Notes: generated by a model from the letters alone, not told the origin. A stretch of 34,467 bases of DNA from Candidatus Poseidoniales archaeon (GCA_012959435.1 DUDF01000068.1:1-34467); one strand, 5' to 3'; numbered from the stretch's first letter, positions 14,728 through 22,701 are shown. Numbers and translations: made by a program.

Positions 14728-15720
14728 TTACTCTTCAGAATCGGTTAGGTCGATGAAAGGGATATTCCCATCCGATTCGTCTTTAATATCGCCCAGTAAA
14801 TCATCTGCAGAGACATCGCTAGTTTTTGTCGCCACTTCATCGGGAGTAATTCTATCAACTTCGTCAGGAAGTTCTTCATGAACCAGTATATGCTCCTGGT
14901 ATTCTTCTTCCGCCACTTCCACTGAATCATCTAGCAGCAAGTCGTCAGCTTCTTGGAATACAGTACGCGTAACTTCTGTTGTTGGATCTGCCTCAATAAT
15001 TGAGGCTTCTGCTCTAGCCAATGCACGCTCAAATCCAGCAGCATTTTGGTCATGAAGTGCAGCCAAAGCAATTTCAATATGGCCACTTGCCTTTTCCAAG
15101 TCACTTTCAGCATCACTTCGTTGCCAATTTTCATAATCCATTTCTTCAAACTCGTCAAGCCTTTTTGTTAATGTAGTAAGACGATCTTTGTATTTGTGTG
15201 CCTCTTCGTTCATTTCATCTTTTGCGTATTGAATTAGTTCTTCCCACGCTTCACGGTGGTCATTTGAATTGGCCCCCGTTGCTCTTTTCCACATTAACCC
15301 GAAAGTTGGTTCCCATGGGTTCCGCCCTAGAGTTGCCACCAAATCAAAAATGAGTCGTGCGCGGCTTTCTAATGGCCCTTCAATAACGAGTTCGTTAAGA
15401 AAACAGGAATCAAAGAGTCCGAAACCCCAATACGAGCGGCTAGTAATTTCAATTCGTAATAGTGTATCACTCGTAACCATCTTCCAAGTCTGTTGGTCAA
15501 ACCCTGGGGGGGAAGTCAAGGTTGGGGGTTCGTGTGCACCGAAACATCTCAACAGTGCATCACAGATATCACCTAGGTAAAGGCTAGTTTTCCCTTCTGG
15601 CCAGTTTGGATGACGTAGTCGATTCTCATCATCGACCTTCATCTCTGGCTTGCCGCGCTTTACTTGACACCAGAGATGGCTGTGGTTCGCGTCAATTCCG
15701 ACCACCTCATCTTGCCCCAC
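14728..15720 (-). CDS. Soluble protein with coiled-coil and acidic C-terminus, unknown function
   Basis: 330 residues; family not recognised. Translation appears to start at GTG 15720, with GAGGGTG about 5 nt upstream; there is no ATG near. Residues 1-150 look like a globular alpha/beta domain (VVGIDANHSHLWCQVKRG, SLYLGDICDALLRCFG, SYWGFGLFDSCFLNELVIEG). Residues 160-245 are strongly helical and heptad-like (AWEELIQYAKDEMNEEAHKY through the DLEKASGHIEIALAALHDQN region). The last 85 residues are very acidic and disordered. Convergent with Sec61-beta and divergent from the H1-like gene. A scaffold or nucleic-acid-associated role is possible, but nothing in the sequence decides it. Confidence 0.65.
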   Translation of the reverse strand: MGQDEVVGIDANHSHLWCQVKRGKPEMKVDDENRLRHPNWPEGKTSLYLGDICDALLRCFGAHEPPTLTSPPGFDQQTWKMVTSDTLLRIEITSRSYWGFGLFDSCFLNELVIEGPLESRARLIFDLVATLGRNPWEPTFGLMWKRATGANSNDHREAWEELIQYAKDEMNEEAHKYKDRLTTLTKRLDEFEEMDYENWQRSDAESDLEKASGHIEIALAALHDQNAAGFERALARAEASIIEADPTTEVTRTVFQEADDLLLDDSVEVAEEEYQEHILVHEELPDEVDRITPDEVATKTSDVSADDLLGDIKDESDGNIPFIDLTDSEE

Positions 15721-15802
15721 TGCCCACCCTCGCTAAGTCGTGTGCGCGGCTGTGGCATCATTGTTGCTTCGCTTTGATAGGGTGGCTGGGTGGTGTAATT
15801 TA

Positions 15803-15852
15803 CTGCAATAGATTAATTTTGCAGGCGATTTCTATCGTAAGGCTGAATAAAA
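15803..15852 (+). promoter_or_regulatory. Inverted repeats and TATA-like box before the H1-like gene
   Basis: CTGCAA (15803-15808) and TTGCAG (15819-15824) form a perfect inverted repeat with a 10-nt A/T spacer. CGAT-TTCT-ATCG follows at 15826-15837. AATAAAA at 15846-15852 is centred 25 nt before the ATG, consistent with a leaderless transcript. The dyads lie where an upstream regulator would bind. This is a sequence observation with inferred function. Confidence 0.4.
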
Positions 15853-15873
15853 GACTCGTTCCGTAGCACCATC

Positions 15874-16614
15874 ATGGCGAAGAAGACAGGCTCGGCAAAC
15901 AATCGTTCCGCAGCAGCGAAGAAAGCCGCCGCAACTCGGAAGAAGAATGCAGCGGCGAAAGCAAAAGCAGAGGCTGAAGCAGCAACTGCGGCTAAGAAAG
16001 CAGCAACAGCGAAGAAAGCCGCCGCAACTCGGAAGAAGAATGCTGCCGCTAAGAAAAAGGCAGAAATAGCCGCTAAAGCCGCCGCAACTCGTGCTAAGAA
16101 GAAAGCAGAGGCGGCAGCAGCAGCAAAAGTAGCAGCCGCAAAGAAAGCAGCAACAGCGAAGAAAGCCGCCGCAACTCGTGCTAAGAAGAAAGCAGAGGCA
16201 GCAGCAGCAGCAAAAGTAGCAGCCGCAAAGAAAGCAGCAACAGCGAAGAAAGCTGCCGCAACTCGTGCTAAGAAGAAAGCAGAGGCAGCAACTGCAGCAG
16301 CAGCCAAAGCCGCCACCGCAGAAGCCGCTGCTGTTCTAGATGCAAAGCGAAGGCCAGGATTAGTATTGGCTGTAGACCAACTTGATTCCAAAGTATCCAA
16401 TCAGTTGCGCAAGCGAGCAACCACCTCTACCGAAGCATCTCATATTACTGCGAAAGGAAACGCTTCCAAAGTCATTAGTAAGGGCGTAAAATCAGGTAGG
16501 GGCGCAAAAAGCACTGCCGATAAGCGCAAAAAAGCATTTCACAAGCGCTGGTTAGAGGGTGCAAACGCACAAACTGTTGAGGAGTTCTCTTGGGTTAGAG
16601 AATTCACTTCTTGA
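15874..16614 (+). CDS. Lys/Ala-rich histone-H1-like repetitive protein
   Basis: 246 residues. Residues 1 to about 155 are almost only A and K with R, T, E and N, built from AAKKAATAKKAAATR and AKKKAEAAAAAKVA blocks with a 29-residue period. Such tails occur in histone H1, bacterial HC1/AlgP-like proteins and the extended tails of HU and topoisomerases, where they bind and condense DNA non-specifically. The last 90 residues differ: RRPGLVLAVDQLDSKVSNQL, a K/S/G-rich linker, then AFHKRWLEGANAQTVEEFSWV, which may be a small conserved module. High-level expression is suggested by a good TATA-like box at leaderless spacing. A nucleoid or RNA-binding role is an inference. Convergent with the recombinase gene, 14 nt apart. 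Confidence 0.75.
   Translation: MAKKTGSANNRSAAAKKAAATRKKNAAAKAKAEAEAATAAKKAATAKKAAATRKKNAAAKKKAEIAAKAAATRAKKKAEAAAAAKVAAAKKAATAKKAAATRAKKKAEAAAAAKVAAAKKAATAKKAAATRAKKKAEAATAAAAKAATAEAAAVLDAKRRPGLVLAVDQLDSKVSNQLRKRATTSTEASHITAKGNASKVISKGVKSGRGAKSTADKRKKAFHKRWLEGANAQTVEEFSWVREFTS
16131..16304 (+). repeat. 87-bp in-frame tandem repeat (29 residues)
   Basis: Two nearly identical 87-bp units start at 16131 (AGCAGCCGCA) and 16218 (the same 10-mer). They encode AAKKAATAKKAAATR-AKKKAEAAAAAKV. Degenerate copies extend upstream to about 15940. Near identity at the DNA level, including silent sites, points to recent duplication rather than protein-level constraint alone. Confidence 0.8.
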
Positions 16615-16628
16615 TGTTCTTGAGCCAT

Positions 16629-17675
16629 TCACTCAATGTCACCGAACAGGTCGGCTTCTTGAGCCCTACGATAGACTTCTCTCAGAGTTTGGTCAGTGAT
16701 GTCAAGATAGACACGTGTACTACTAATGTCAGCGTGACCAAGCAATCTCTGAATACTTACAATGTCAGCCCCGCGTTCAAGCAAGCCTGTAGCAAAATTA
16801 TGACGCAACGTGTGAGGAGTTAATCGACTTCTCAAAATCCCCGCGTCATCAGCCAACGAATCCATCATTTTCTGTACATTTCTTTGAGTTAGACGATGTC
16901 CCCGGCTATTGAGGAATAGTGCTTTGTCATTTTTCTCGGACCTTGAAGGTCTGTGCCGTAACCATTTTTCAAGAACATCTTTACTCCTTTTGGTAAACAG
17001 AACCCGACGGTCTTTGTCTCCCTTTCCAGACCATACATTTGCCGACATATCCTGATAATCAATATCAATGCAGTCAAGTCCGCACAGTTCACTTACTCTA
17101 AGTCCAGTTTCAAGAAGCACAACTACAATCACCTCAGCTAGAGGATTTTCTGATTGCCGACAAACCTGGATTAAAATACCTAATTCTTGATGCGTTAAAG
17201 TGCGAGGTAATCTCTTACTTCTTTGAGGACGCACAACCCAGTCGGGAACCGTGTGCCCCAACCACTTCAGAAGGTGAGAAACAGCGGCCAGTCTAGCGTT
17301 AACAGTTGATGGTTTGAGATGTGAAATGGATTGTATCCAGAGATCAAATCTGCCATTATTTGGGTCAATATGGCCAACACCAGTAATCATCGACATCTCT
17401 TCAACATCATCGATATTGAGTTGACCTTCATCTGGTATTGAAGTTCCAAGGAACTGTCTTGCTGCAATAAAGTACGAACGAGATGTATGTTCACTCTTCT
17501 TTTCTGCTTTCAATTGTTGTTCATAGCATGATAGTAATGGCAAATCTTTCAGACGGGTAAGGCGAGTTGGAAGGGTGAAACCATGGCCTACAATATCATC
17601 GCTGAAACGCTCAAGATATTGGCGCGTTCCTGCATCCGCCCATGGTTGTTCATTTTCGTCTTCTTTTTGTGACAT
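16629..17675 (-). CDS. Tyrosine recombinase, XerA/XerC-D-like
   Basis: A 348-residue site-specific recombinase/integrase with all six catalytic residues: R193 (ETGLRVSEL), K218 (SGKGDKDR), H288 and R291 (HTLRHNFATG), H314 (LLGHADIS) and nucleophile Y323 (TRVYLDI). An N-terminal SAM-like core-binding domain occupies about 45-145 (SHLKPSTVNARLAAVSHLLKW). An extra 40 residues precede it, compared with archaeal XerA of about 280-290 residues. XerA resolves chromosome dimers at a dif site in archaea. A phage or element integrase is the alternative, but no other mobile genes surround it. ATG at 17675 has GAGAGG 7 nt upstream. No recognisable 28-bp dif-like dyad is evident in the adjacent intergenic regions. 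Confidence 0.92.
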   Translation of the reverse strand: MSQKEDENEQPWADAGTRQYLERFSDDIVGHGFTLPTRLTRLKDLPLLSCYEQQLKAEKKSEHTSRSYFIAARQFLGTSIPDEGQLNIDDVEEMSMITGVGHIDPNNGRFDLWIQSISHLKPSTVNARLAAVSHLLKWLGHTVPDWVVRPQRSKRLPRTLTHQELGILIQVCRQSENPLAEVIVVVLLETGLRVSELCGLDCIDIDYQDMSANVWSGKGDKDRRVLFTKRSKDVLEKWLRHRPSRSEKNDKALFLNSRGHRLTQRNVQKMMDSLADDAGILRSRLTPHTLRHNFATGLLERGADIVSIQRLLGHADISSTRVYLDITDQTLREVYRRAQEADLFGDIE

Positions 17676-17678
17676 TGT

Positions 17679-17808
17679 AACCTCTCTTCATCGTTAGCGC
17701 CACCGAGGTGACACCCATTCCCATCCCCTTACAGGGAACAGAGGTTGAATCACTCGCAATTATCAATGCTTCGCGTGTTGAGTAGTGTTATCCGTCCAAC
17801 GTGCGTTG
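17679..17808. repeat. Inverted repeats in the recombinase upstream region
   Basis: Three perfect dyads lie between the recombinase and RimK genes. AACCTCT at 17679-17685 pairs with AGAGGTT at 17740-17746. CACC-GA-GGTG lies inside them at 17701-17710. CAACG-TG-CGTTG is at 17797-17808. The first includes the recombinase ribosome-binding site (AGAGG on the minus strand), so base pairing in the mRNA leader could limit translation. Confidence 0.4.
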
Positions 17809-17824
17809 AATTCAGAAAAGCCGC

Positions 17825-19030
17825 TTAGTAGGATTCTTCACTAAATTCAATTGTTGAAGGGCTTACATTATTGTTGTCAATAGAGTGCGAAACCCATGGT
17901 GCTAATTGTTGGTGAATCTTGTCAATTTCACCATAACAAATAATCTCATCACCCCTTCTCAACAGAAATGTTCGTCTTGGCTTCCAGATATGCATTCCTT
18001 CACGAGCAACAGCGAATACAAATTGTTCATTTACACTAGTAAATACATCACCAATTTGTTTACCACTCAATATGGGGTGTCGACTGATGTTTACACTGAC
18101 AACTCCGTGTCCGGGGCGACTTCTCAGAAGTTGGTCTAGTCCTACATTACTGAATCCTTGATGGATTATACAATGTTCAATAATTGCACCAGCTACATTG
18201 ACGCCTGTAGCGCCCTCAATGCCTTCTAATCCAGGTGAAGAATTAACTTCCAAAACTAGTGGTCCGCGGTCGCTTTCAAGTAAATCAACACCTGCGACAT
18301 CAAGATTCAACAATAGAGCGGCGCGACGCGCCACATCAGCATATTCATCCGGTAAATCGATGTTTTCAACAGTGCCATTGAGATGGTAATTTGAACGAAA
18401 CTCACGACCACGGGCACGCCTTCGCATAGCAGCAACTACTTTCCCACCTACCACAATAACTCGAACATCTCGTCCATGACTTTCTTCAATATACTCTTGC
18501 ACAAGTACATGATTTCCCTCTGAAAGTAATTTGTAGGTTAGTTCTCTAGCGCGGTCTTCATTGTGTACTAAGAAAACCCCGCTTCCCTGAGTGCCTTCAC
18601 TAACCTTCACTACCACAGGCATTCCACCGACCTTAGATAGTGCCCCTTCAACATCCTGCCAAGTCCTAACATGACATGTGGTGGGAACAGGAATACGATT
18701 TTTTGTTAGAAGTTGAGTTGCATGTAATTTGTCTCTACTGTGACTAATCCCTTCACTACTGTTAGCCACATAGACGCCAAGTCTCTCAAATTGCCTGATT
18801 AATGCAACACCATGATGTGTAATTGAATATCCAATTCTAGGGATGACTGCATCAACTTCAACAGGCCAGCCAGCATTTAGGATCCGTGGTTCTTCATTTC
18901 CAACAGTGATACTGAGTCGCATTGGGTCAAGAATTTCAACATAGCAATCCTGTTTTTCAGCCTCTTCCAAAAGGCGTCGAGTACTGTACAGCCTCGGGCC
19001 GCGCGATAAAATGGCCAGCCGGACAGTCAT
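17825..19030 (-). CDS. RimK-type ATP-grasp ligase fused to an RCK_C-like domain
   Basis: About 401 residues from ATG 19030 (MTVRLAILSRGPRLYSTRRL). Residues 1-290 match RimK from end to end: DAVIPRIGYSITHHG, VVVKVSEGTQGSGV (ATP-binding loop), VQEYIEESHGRDVR, FRSNYHLNG, AGVDLLESDRGPLVLEVNSSPGLEGIE. RimK adds glutamate to the C-terminus of bacterial ribosomal protein S6 and can make poly-glutamate; archaea lack S6, so the substrate here is unknown. Residues about 307-376 are extra and read as a TrkA-C/RCK_C domain (VVSVNISRHPILSGKQIGDV, then RRTFLLRRGDEIICYGEIDKI), a ligand-binding module of potassium channels. The fusion is unusual. Similarity to bacterial RimK suggests lateral gain. The frame continues 32 codons upstream without a convincing start. 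Confidence 0.85.
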   Translation of the reverse strand: MTVRLAILSRGPRLYSTRRLLEEAEKQDCYVEILDPMRLSITVGNEEPRILNAGWPVEVDAVIPRIGYSITHHGVALIRQFERLGVYVANSSEGISHSRDKLHATQLLTKNRIPVPTTCHVRTWQDVEGALSKVGGMPVVVKVSEGTQGSGVFLVHNEDRARELTYKLLSEGNHVLVQEYIEESHGRDVRVIVVGGKVVAAMRRRARGREFRSNYHLNGTVENIDLPDEYADVARRAALLLNLDVAGVDLLESDRGPLVLEVNSSPGLEGIEGATGVNVAGAIIEHCIIHQGFSNVGLDQLLRSRPGHGVVSVNISRHPILSGKQIGDVFTSVNEQFVFAVAREGMHIWKPRRTFLLRRGDEIICYGEIDKIHQQLAPWVSHSIDNNNVSPSTIEFSEESY

Positions 19031-19090
19031 GATGTGTCCGGCACCCCCACCATTTTTGAGTACTGTGGGTCCAATTTTCCTTTCATTTTT

Positions 19091-19104
19091 CATTTTTTTA
19101 TTGC
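19091..19104 (-). promoter_or_regulatory. Candidate TATA element for the RimK-like gene
   Basis: On the minus strand GCAATAAAAAAATG lies about 60-70 nt before the RimK ATG, in the divergent region 19031-19183. An A-rich stretch continues downstream. The plus-strand gene at 19184 has GGGAGG at 19165-19170, 13 nt before its ATG, which is rather far. No other clear signal is visible in this region. Confidence 0.3.
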
Positions 19105-19183
19105 TAACGTTGTATTTCTTAGCCAATATCTAACAATTCTACAAAGCCTATCCTTTCATAATCAGGGAGGTACTGCCGTATTC

Positions 19184-20425
19184 ATGCAAGCAGGTCCGTC
19201 CGGCCCCCCTAGTCCGGGACTAACAGGTCCGCCAAGCGCAGGACCATATGGCCCACCAAGCGCGAGGCCCACCGGTCCCCCTAGTTCTAGGCCTAAAGGC
19301 CCTCCAAGAAGTTCAGCGTCCTCTTCACTTTCATCTGGCGAAGATATGGATGAGGGGGCTTTTGAGAAATTGTCTGAGCAAAATGTGGTTCGCCAGGCCG
19401 AGATTGATCGCCGTGAAAAGGTAGTTAAATTGAGGGAAGTTAAGAACAGTAAGCGTAACAATGTGATATTGTTATTATTGCTAGTTGTAGTTTTTGGAGG
19501 CATTGCATTGATTCCTTTTAGCCAAGGAGATATTTCTAATAATCCTCATGAATTCAGTCAGGAAATTGATATTCTGCACCGAAATGACCCATCCCATCAA
19601 GCCGCTTGGGAGGAACAAGATTTTGAATTGATGAGCCAAAAAATATGGGATGGTAATGATGAGTTTTCAGGTTCATTCGAACACCCTTTGAATATTCCAG
19701 GAATCCCAATAGATATTGCTGGAGTCACAACAATACCAGTTGACGTTAGGCTAGTCAGTTACCGTCAGGATGGCGCAAACACAGGATTCAAACTTGGTTT
19801 ATTCCCAAAGACGTGTGATGACATGTCTGGACAAACAATAGAATCTCTTCCTGACCGGTACAAGTATGGTTCAATAACACCGATGATTATTGGTCAGGTG
19901 GTAACAGTATCTTTTGAAGTTCCAGCGGGTAAATATTGCTTGGTTTTTCAATATGATACCCCACCAGAGATCTCAGGATTCCGAGCAACTATTGATGCTG
20001 AAGTAACTCCACACTGGAATCAGCCAATATGCGCACCATTAGCTGCTATTTGTTTTATTCTAGCAATTTTTGCTGGTATTGGAGCCCACAAGGCAGGAAA
20101 AGAATGGAAGAAAGTTGCCCAACCTGATTCACCTGACAAAAAGAGTACCGAAGAAGAAGTACTTGAACAGGCTGAGGATGAGCGTGGAACTATGTCCGAA
20201 ACCGTAGAAACTAGTGAGAATGAAGAAGAGGTATTGGAATATTCGACTCCAAGTGAACAACCTGAACCGACATCACAAATTGATGAACCTGTACAAGCAA
20301 CTGCACCTGTAGTGGCAGAGGAACAAGCACCTGCCCAGCCCGTTTACACCGATGAGGAATTACGTGCTTTAGGATGGTCTGACCAACAGATTGAGTGGCA
20401 ACGCCAATCAGAACAAATGCAATAA
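19184..20425 (+). CDS. Two-TM protein with N-terminal GPPS repeats, unknown function
   Basis: 413 residues from ATG 19184. The first 46 residues hold five copies of an 8-residue GPPSxxxx repeat, followed by a Ser-rich linker and an acidic/basic helix (QAEIDRREKVVKLREVKNSK). TM1 is about 93-111 and TM2 about 283-300. Between them lies an exported beta-rich domain of about 170 residues (GFKLGLFPKTCDDMSGQ, VTVSFEVPAGKYCLVFQYD). The cytoplasmic tail is long and acidic and ends with a compact motif YTDEELRALGWSDQQIEWQR. Both ends are therefore cytoplasmic. The short C-terminal module may bind a partner, and I have not matched it to a named family. It precedes the SAP/ParA cluster in the same direction but is separated from it by a terminator-like hairpin. 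Confidence 0.7.
   Translation: MQAGPSGPPSPGLTGPPSAGPYGPPSARPTGPPSSRPKGPPRSSASSSLSSGEDMDEGAFEKLSEQNVVRQAEIDRREKVVKLREVKNSKRNNVILLLLLVVVFGGIALIPFSQGDISNNPHEFSQEIDILHRNDPSHQAAWEEQDFELMSQKIWDGNDEFSGSFEHPLNIPGIPIDIAGVTTIPVDVRLVSYRQDGANTGFKLGLFPKTCDDMSGQTIESLPDRYKYGSITPMIIGQVVTVSFEVPAGKYCLVFQYDTPPEISGFRATIDAEVTPHWNQPICAPLAAICFILAIFAGIGAHKAGKEWKKVAQPDSPDKKSTEEEVLEQAEDERGTMSETVETSENEEEVLEYSTPSEQPEPTSQIDEPVQATAPVVAEEQAPAQPVYTDEELRALGWSDQQIEWQRQSEQMQ
19202..19321 (+). repeat. Five 24-bp repeats encoding GPPSxxxx
   Basis: The units read GPPSPGLT, GPPSAGPY, GPPSARPT, GPPSSRPK and GPPRSSAS. The Pro and Gly positions are invariant in the first four and the last two residues vary. Proline-rich, flexible cytoplasmic N-terminal repeats often mediate multivalent binding. 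Confidence 0.8.
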
Positions 20426-20453
20426 CTTTGATTCACCTTCACAGCACATCAAA

Positions 20454-20470
20454 CCCGTGCGTAGCACGGG
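20454..20470 (+). terminator. Hairpin terminator after the GPPS-repeat gene
   Basis: CCCGTGC-GTA-GCACGGG is a perfect 7-bp stem with a 3-nt loop, followed by ATTTTAG. It lies 28 nt after the stop codon at 20425, consistent with a transcription terminator for the gene ending there. It is the first of four strong inverted repeats in this 155-bp region. Confidence 0.6.
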
Positions 20471-20478
20471 ATTTTAGC

Positions 20479-20516
20479 ATTCTCAGAGAATTGCATGCCG
20501 ATGTAAAATCGTATGC
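20479..20516. repeat. Two adjacent perfect inverted repeats
   Basis: ATTCTC-A-GAGAAT occupies 20479-20491. Next to it a two-part stem is formed by GCAT (20493-20496) with ATGC (20513-20516) and CGAT (20499-20502) with ATCG (20508-20511), around the loop GTAAA. Both follow the terminator hairpin and precede the SAP gene. A DNA-bound regulator, a structured RNA or a centromere-like site would each produce this. Confidence 0.55.
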
Positions 20517-20558
20517 GTGCCCTGCTAAATACCGAAGGGGTTGAAAGCCCTAAGTGGC

Positions 20559-20573
20559 CCCAATGTGATTGGG
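20559..20573 (+). promoter_or_regulatory. Hairpin immediately before the SAP-protein start
   Basis: CCCAAT-GTG-ATTGGG is a perfect 6-bp stem with a 3-nt loop ending 7 nt before ATG 20581. This is exactly where a ribosome-binding site would be expected, and no Shine-Dalgarno sequence is visible. In an mRNA with a leader it could control initiation. In DNA it is the fourth dyad in the region. Confidence 0.45.
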
Positions 20574-20580
20574 TCACAGA

Positions 20581-22701
20581 ATGGTCGATGATTCTAATCC
20601 AACTGCAGCGCAACTGGTTGCGCTCAAAGTTGTAGACCTGAAATCAATGTGTAAAGACGCTGGGTTGAAGATATCTGGGCGCAAGCAGGAGTTGATTGAC
20701 CGGCTTTTGGAATCTTTTGCTTCAGATGATGATGACATCTTACTGCTTGAGGAAGATGATACCAGTCACCAACCAACTGAGGAAGATGCTGAAATTGAGG
20801 AGGAAGTCTTTGAGGCTGAAGTCTATGTTGCAGAATTAGATGTTGAATCGGATGATGATATTCTCATCGATGATGAAGATGAAATTTTTGAAGCCGAAGT
20901 GTTTGAGGCTGAGTTATTTGAAGAAGAGGAGTTTGAACCAACCCCTCTACAACATAGTCGTCCCAACCGTCTCACAGGCGGTTCCCTACTTGGTAGTCTA
21001 ACTAGTAAATCAACAATAGCAACTTTGCTTGTAATTCTCATCATTGCTGGTGGTGGATACTGGTGGTGGACCAATAATCTAGATCCATTCGTTGCCGAGC
21101 CAATTGAATATGGGGATGAAATGAATTTCGCTATCTCTAGTGGGTCATTTGATGTTGAAGGAGAGGACATGGTACGTGAATTGGACAACCGCCTTAATGG
21201 CGCTTTATCAGAAGTGTGCGAGAAATTCAATGTTGATTTCACCGGTAACGGAAATATAGCGGTAGCCAAAGGTGGACATTCAGAATTACTCAATCCATCA
21301 GATACCAACTTAGTTGGTGTTGTGCAAGCAAGAGACGCATACGGGTTAACTTTCTTGGCAGTTGAACAGGAGTTAAATCATCAACTTTCAGCCACTATAT
21401 CATCAAAAACGTGGCTTGGAGACCAAACAGACAACCTATGCTCTGTACCAGTTGGGCCGATTTCAGGATACTCGTTTGAACAGAATTCCAAGTCTTGGAC
21501 AGAGTTAACTAGCAAGGCTCTGTTGAGTACTCACAGTTCAGTAACTCTTGATAATCAAGGTGAAAGAACTGTAGTAGAAGCACTATCTTTTGGGGTGCCG
21601 GATGACACACTATCTGACTTGATGCCTGAACTTCTTTTACCTCTAAAACCGGTGGAACTGACACCAATATTTGGTAACTCTCTGCTTGAAGAGGGGCAGA
21701 CAGGAACTAGTGGGAACTGGCGTTGGGTTGTTGGTGGCGTAATCTCTGTAGGTGGTGAAATGGGGCTTCAGGTCAACATGGCACACACAGAAGTAGAGGG
21801 TTGTGTAGGTCGAGCCAATATGGTTCTGTACATTGTCCCGTCATCCCCTTGGGCTGTTCAACAGCAGGTTGACATTCGCCTTGAGAAGAGCCGTTATGAT
21901 TCACCAGACTGCGGCGTTTTGGCTGAATACCTGCTTGACAGGGCATTGCCAGAAGGTTCCATCAGTTTGCAGTATACACTTGTGCGAACAAGTGATTCTA
22001 CTGGTGAAGGGATGATTGATTGGCAATCATCCTATGGAAATCGACCTGGAGATAATTCTGGTGCTCTATCAGGAAATGAGAATTGGGGAAGTAGCGGCCT
22101 CCACATGCCAGACCGTAGTGACGATAGGCAATGGCCGCTTGAACAAGCGATTGCTTGTATTGCCAATCAGACTTCAGGGGCTGAAGAGGCATCAGCAGCT
22201 TTGGCCACGGGTGGATATGTGTATCGTGCAATTGATGATAGAAGCCATACCAACCGAACTGAGTGGAATATTAGTTGGGTTGATGATAACGATGCTGGAT
22301 GGGTTAGAGTTGAAGAGCGCACTGAAAATTGTTTTGTGATTAATAAGGCTTCTATTGGTCAAGACGATAAACCCGCTCACAGGCGAGAAAGTATCCCTAC
22401 TACTGCTAGCCTTCAACAAGTTGAAGATAGAATAATTGACCCTAATCGTTATCCACTACTTGCACCTGATATCACAGCAAACGGTTCATTATCTGGTGAC
22501 ACTTCAATCGGTTATTTGCTAACAGTTCCTCCAAAAGCCAGTGACCTTCTTGACTTGATAGACGGTTTGCAAGAGGGTTCAGTCATGGTATTTGGACAAC
22601 GTGAATGGGTCGAAAGTGGGATGGATTACACACTTTCCTATGTGATTGATGGAGAGACCGGCAGATTGGCAGGATGGGTCAAAACCTCCACCAACGCCTA
22701 A
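20581..22701 (+). CDS. Membrane protein with cytoplasmic SAP domain and large exported domain
   Basis: 706 residues from ATG 20581. Residues about 10-44 form a SAP-like helix-loop-helix (VVDLKSMCKDAGLKISGRKQ then ELIDRLLE), a motif that binds A/T-rich DNA or partners. Residues 45-120 are extremely acidic with FEAE and EVFEAE repeats. A basic patch (HSRPNR) and one TM (about 144-161) follow, which by the positive-inside rule puts the SAP domain in the cytoplasm and about 540 residues outside. The exported part has several Cys, Trp-rich strands and repeated VLL-type folds, with no family that I recognise. It is immediately upstream of parA in the same direction. DNA-membrane tethering is a reasonable hypothesis, not shown. 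The upstream ORF extension to 20569 uses TTG and is not preferred. Confidence 0.75.
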   Translation: MVDDSNPTAAQLVALKVVDLKSMCKDAGLKISGRKQELIDRLLESFASDDDDILLLEEDDTSHQPTEEDAEIEEEVFEAEVYVAELDVESDDDILIDDEDEIFEAEVFEAELFEEEEFEPTPLQHSRPNRLTGGSLLGSLTSKSTIATLLVILIIAGGGYWWWTNNLDPFVAEPIEYGDEMNFAISSGSFDVEGEDMVRELDNRLNGALSEVCEKFNVDFTGNGNIAVAKGGHSELLNPSDTNLVGVVQARDAYGLTFLAVEQELNHQLSATISSKTWLGDQTDNLCSVPVGPISGYSFEQNSKSWTELTSKALLSTHSSVTLDNQGERTVVEALSFGVPDDTLSDLMPELLLPLKPVELTPIFGNSLLEEGQTGTSGNWRWVVGGVISVGGEMGLQVNMAHTEVEGCVGRANMVLYIVPSSPWAVQQQVDIRLEKSRYDSPDCGVLAEYLLDRALPEGSISLQYTLVRTSDSTGEGMIDWQSSYGNRPGDNSGALSGNENWGSSGLHMPDRSDDRQWPLEQAIACIANQTSGAEEASAALATGGYVYRAIDDRSHTNRTEWNISWVDDNDAGWVRVEERTENCFVINKASIGQDDKPAHRRESIPTTASLQQVEDRIIDPNRYPLLAPDITANGSLSGDTSIGYLLTVPPKASDLLDLIDGLQEGSVMVFGQREWVESGMDYTLSYVIDGETGRLAGWVKTSTNA

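Noticed and set aside
15813-16400. 195-codon minus-strand frame rich in Ala, Phe and Val
   Set aside because: It is the antisense of the A/K-rich repeats: AAG and GCN codons read backwards give CTT and NGC, so the composition is forced. No start signal or family.
17676-17824. A dif site next to the recombinase
   Set aside because: Only short dyads with unsuitable spacing are seen; none has two 11-bp arms around a 6-bp spacer.
20426-20580. A tRNA or known riboswitch in the hairpin-rich region
   Set aside because: No cloverleaf, T-loop (GTTCRA) or recognised aptamer core is visible; the stems are simple local dyads.
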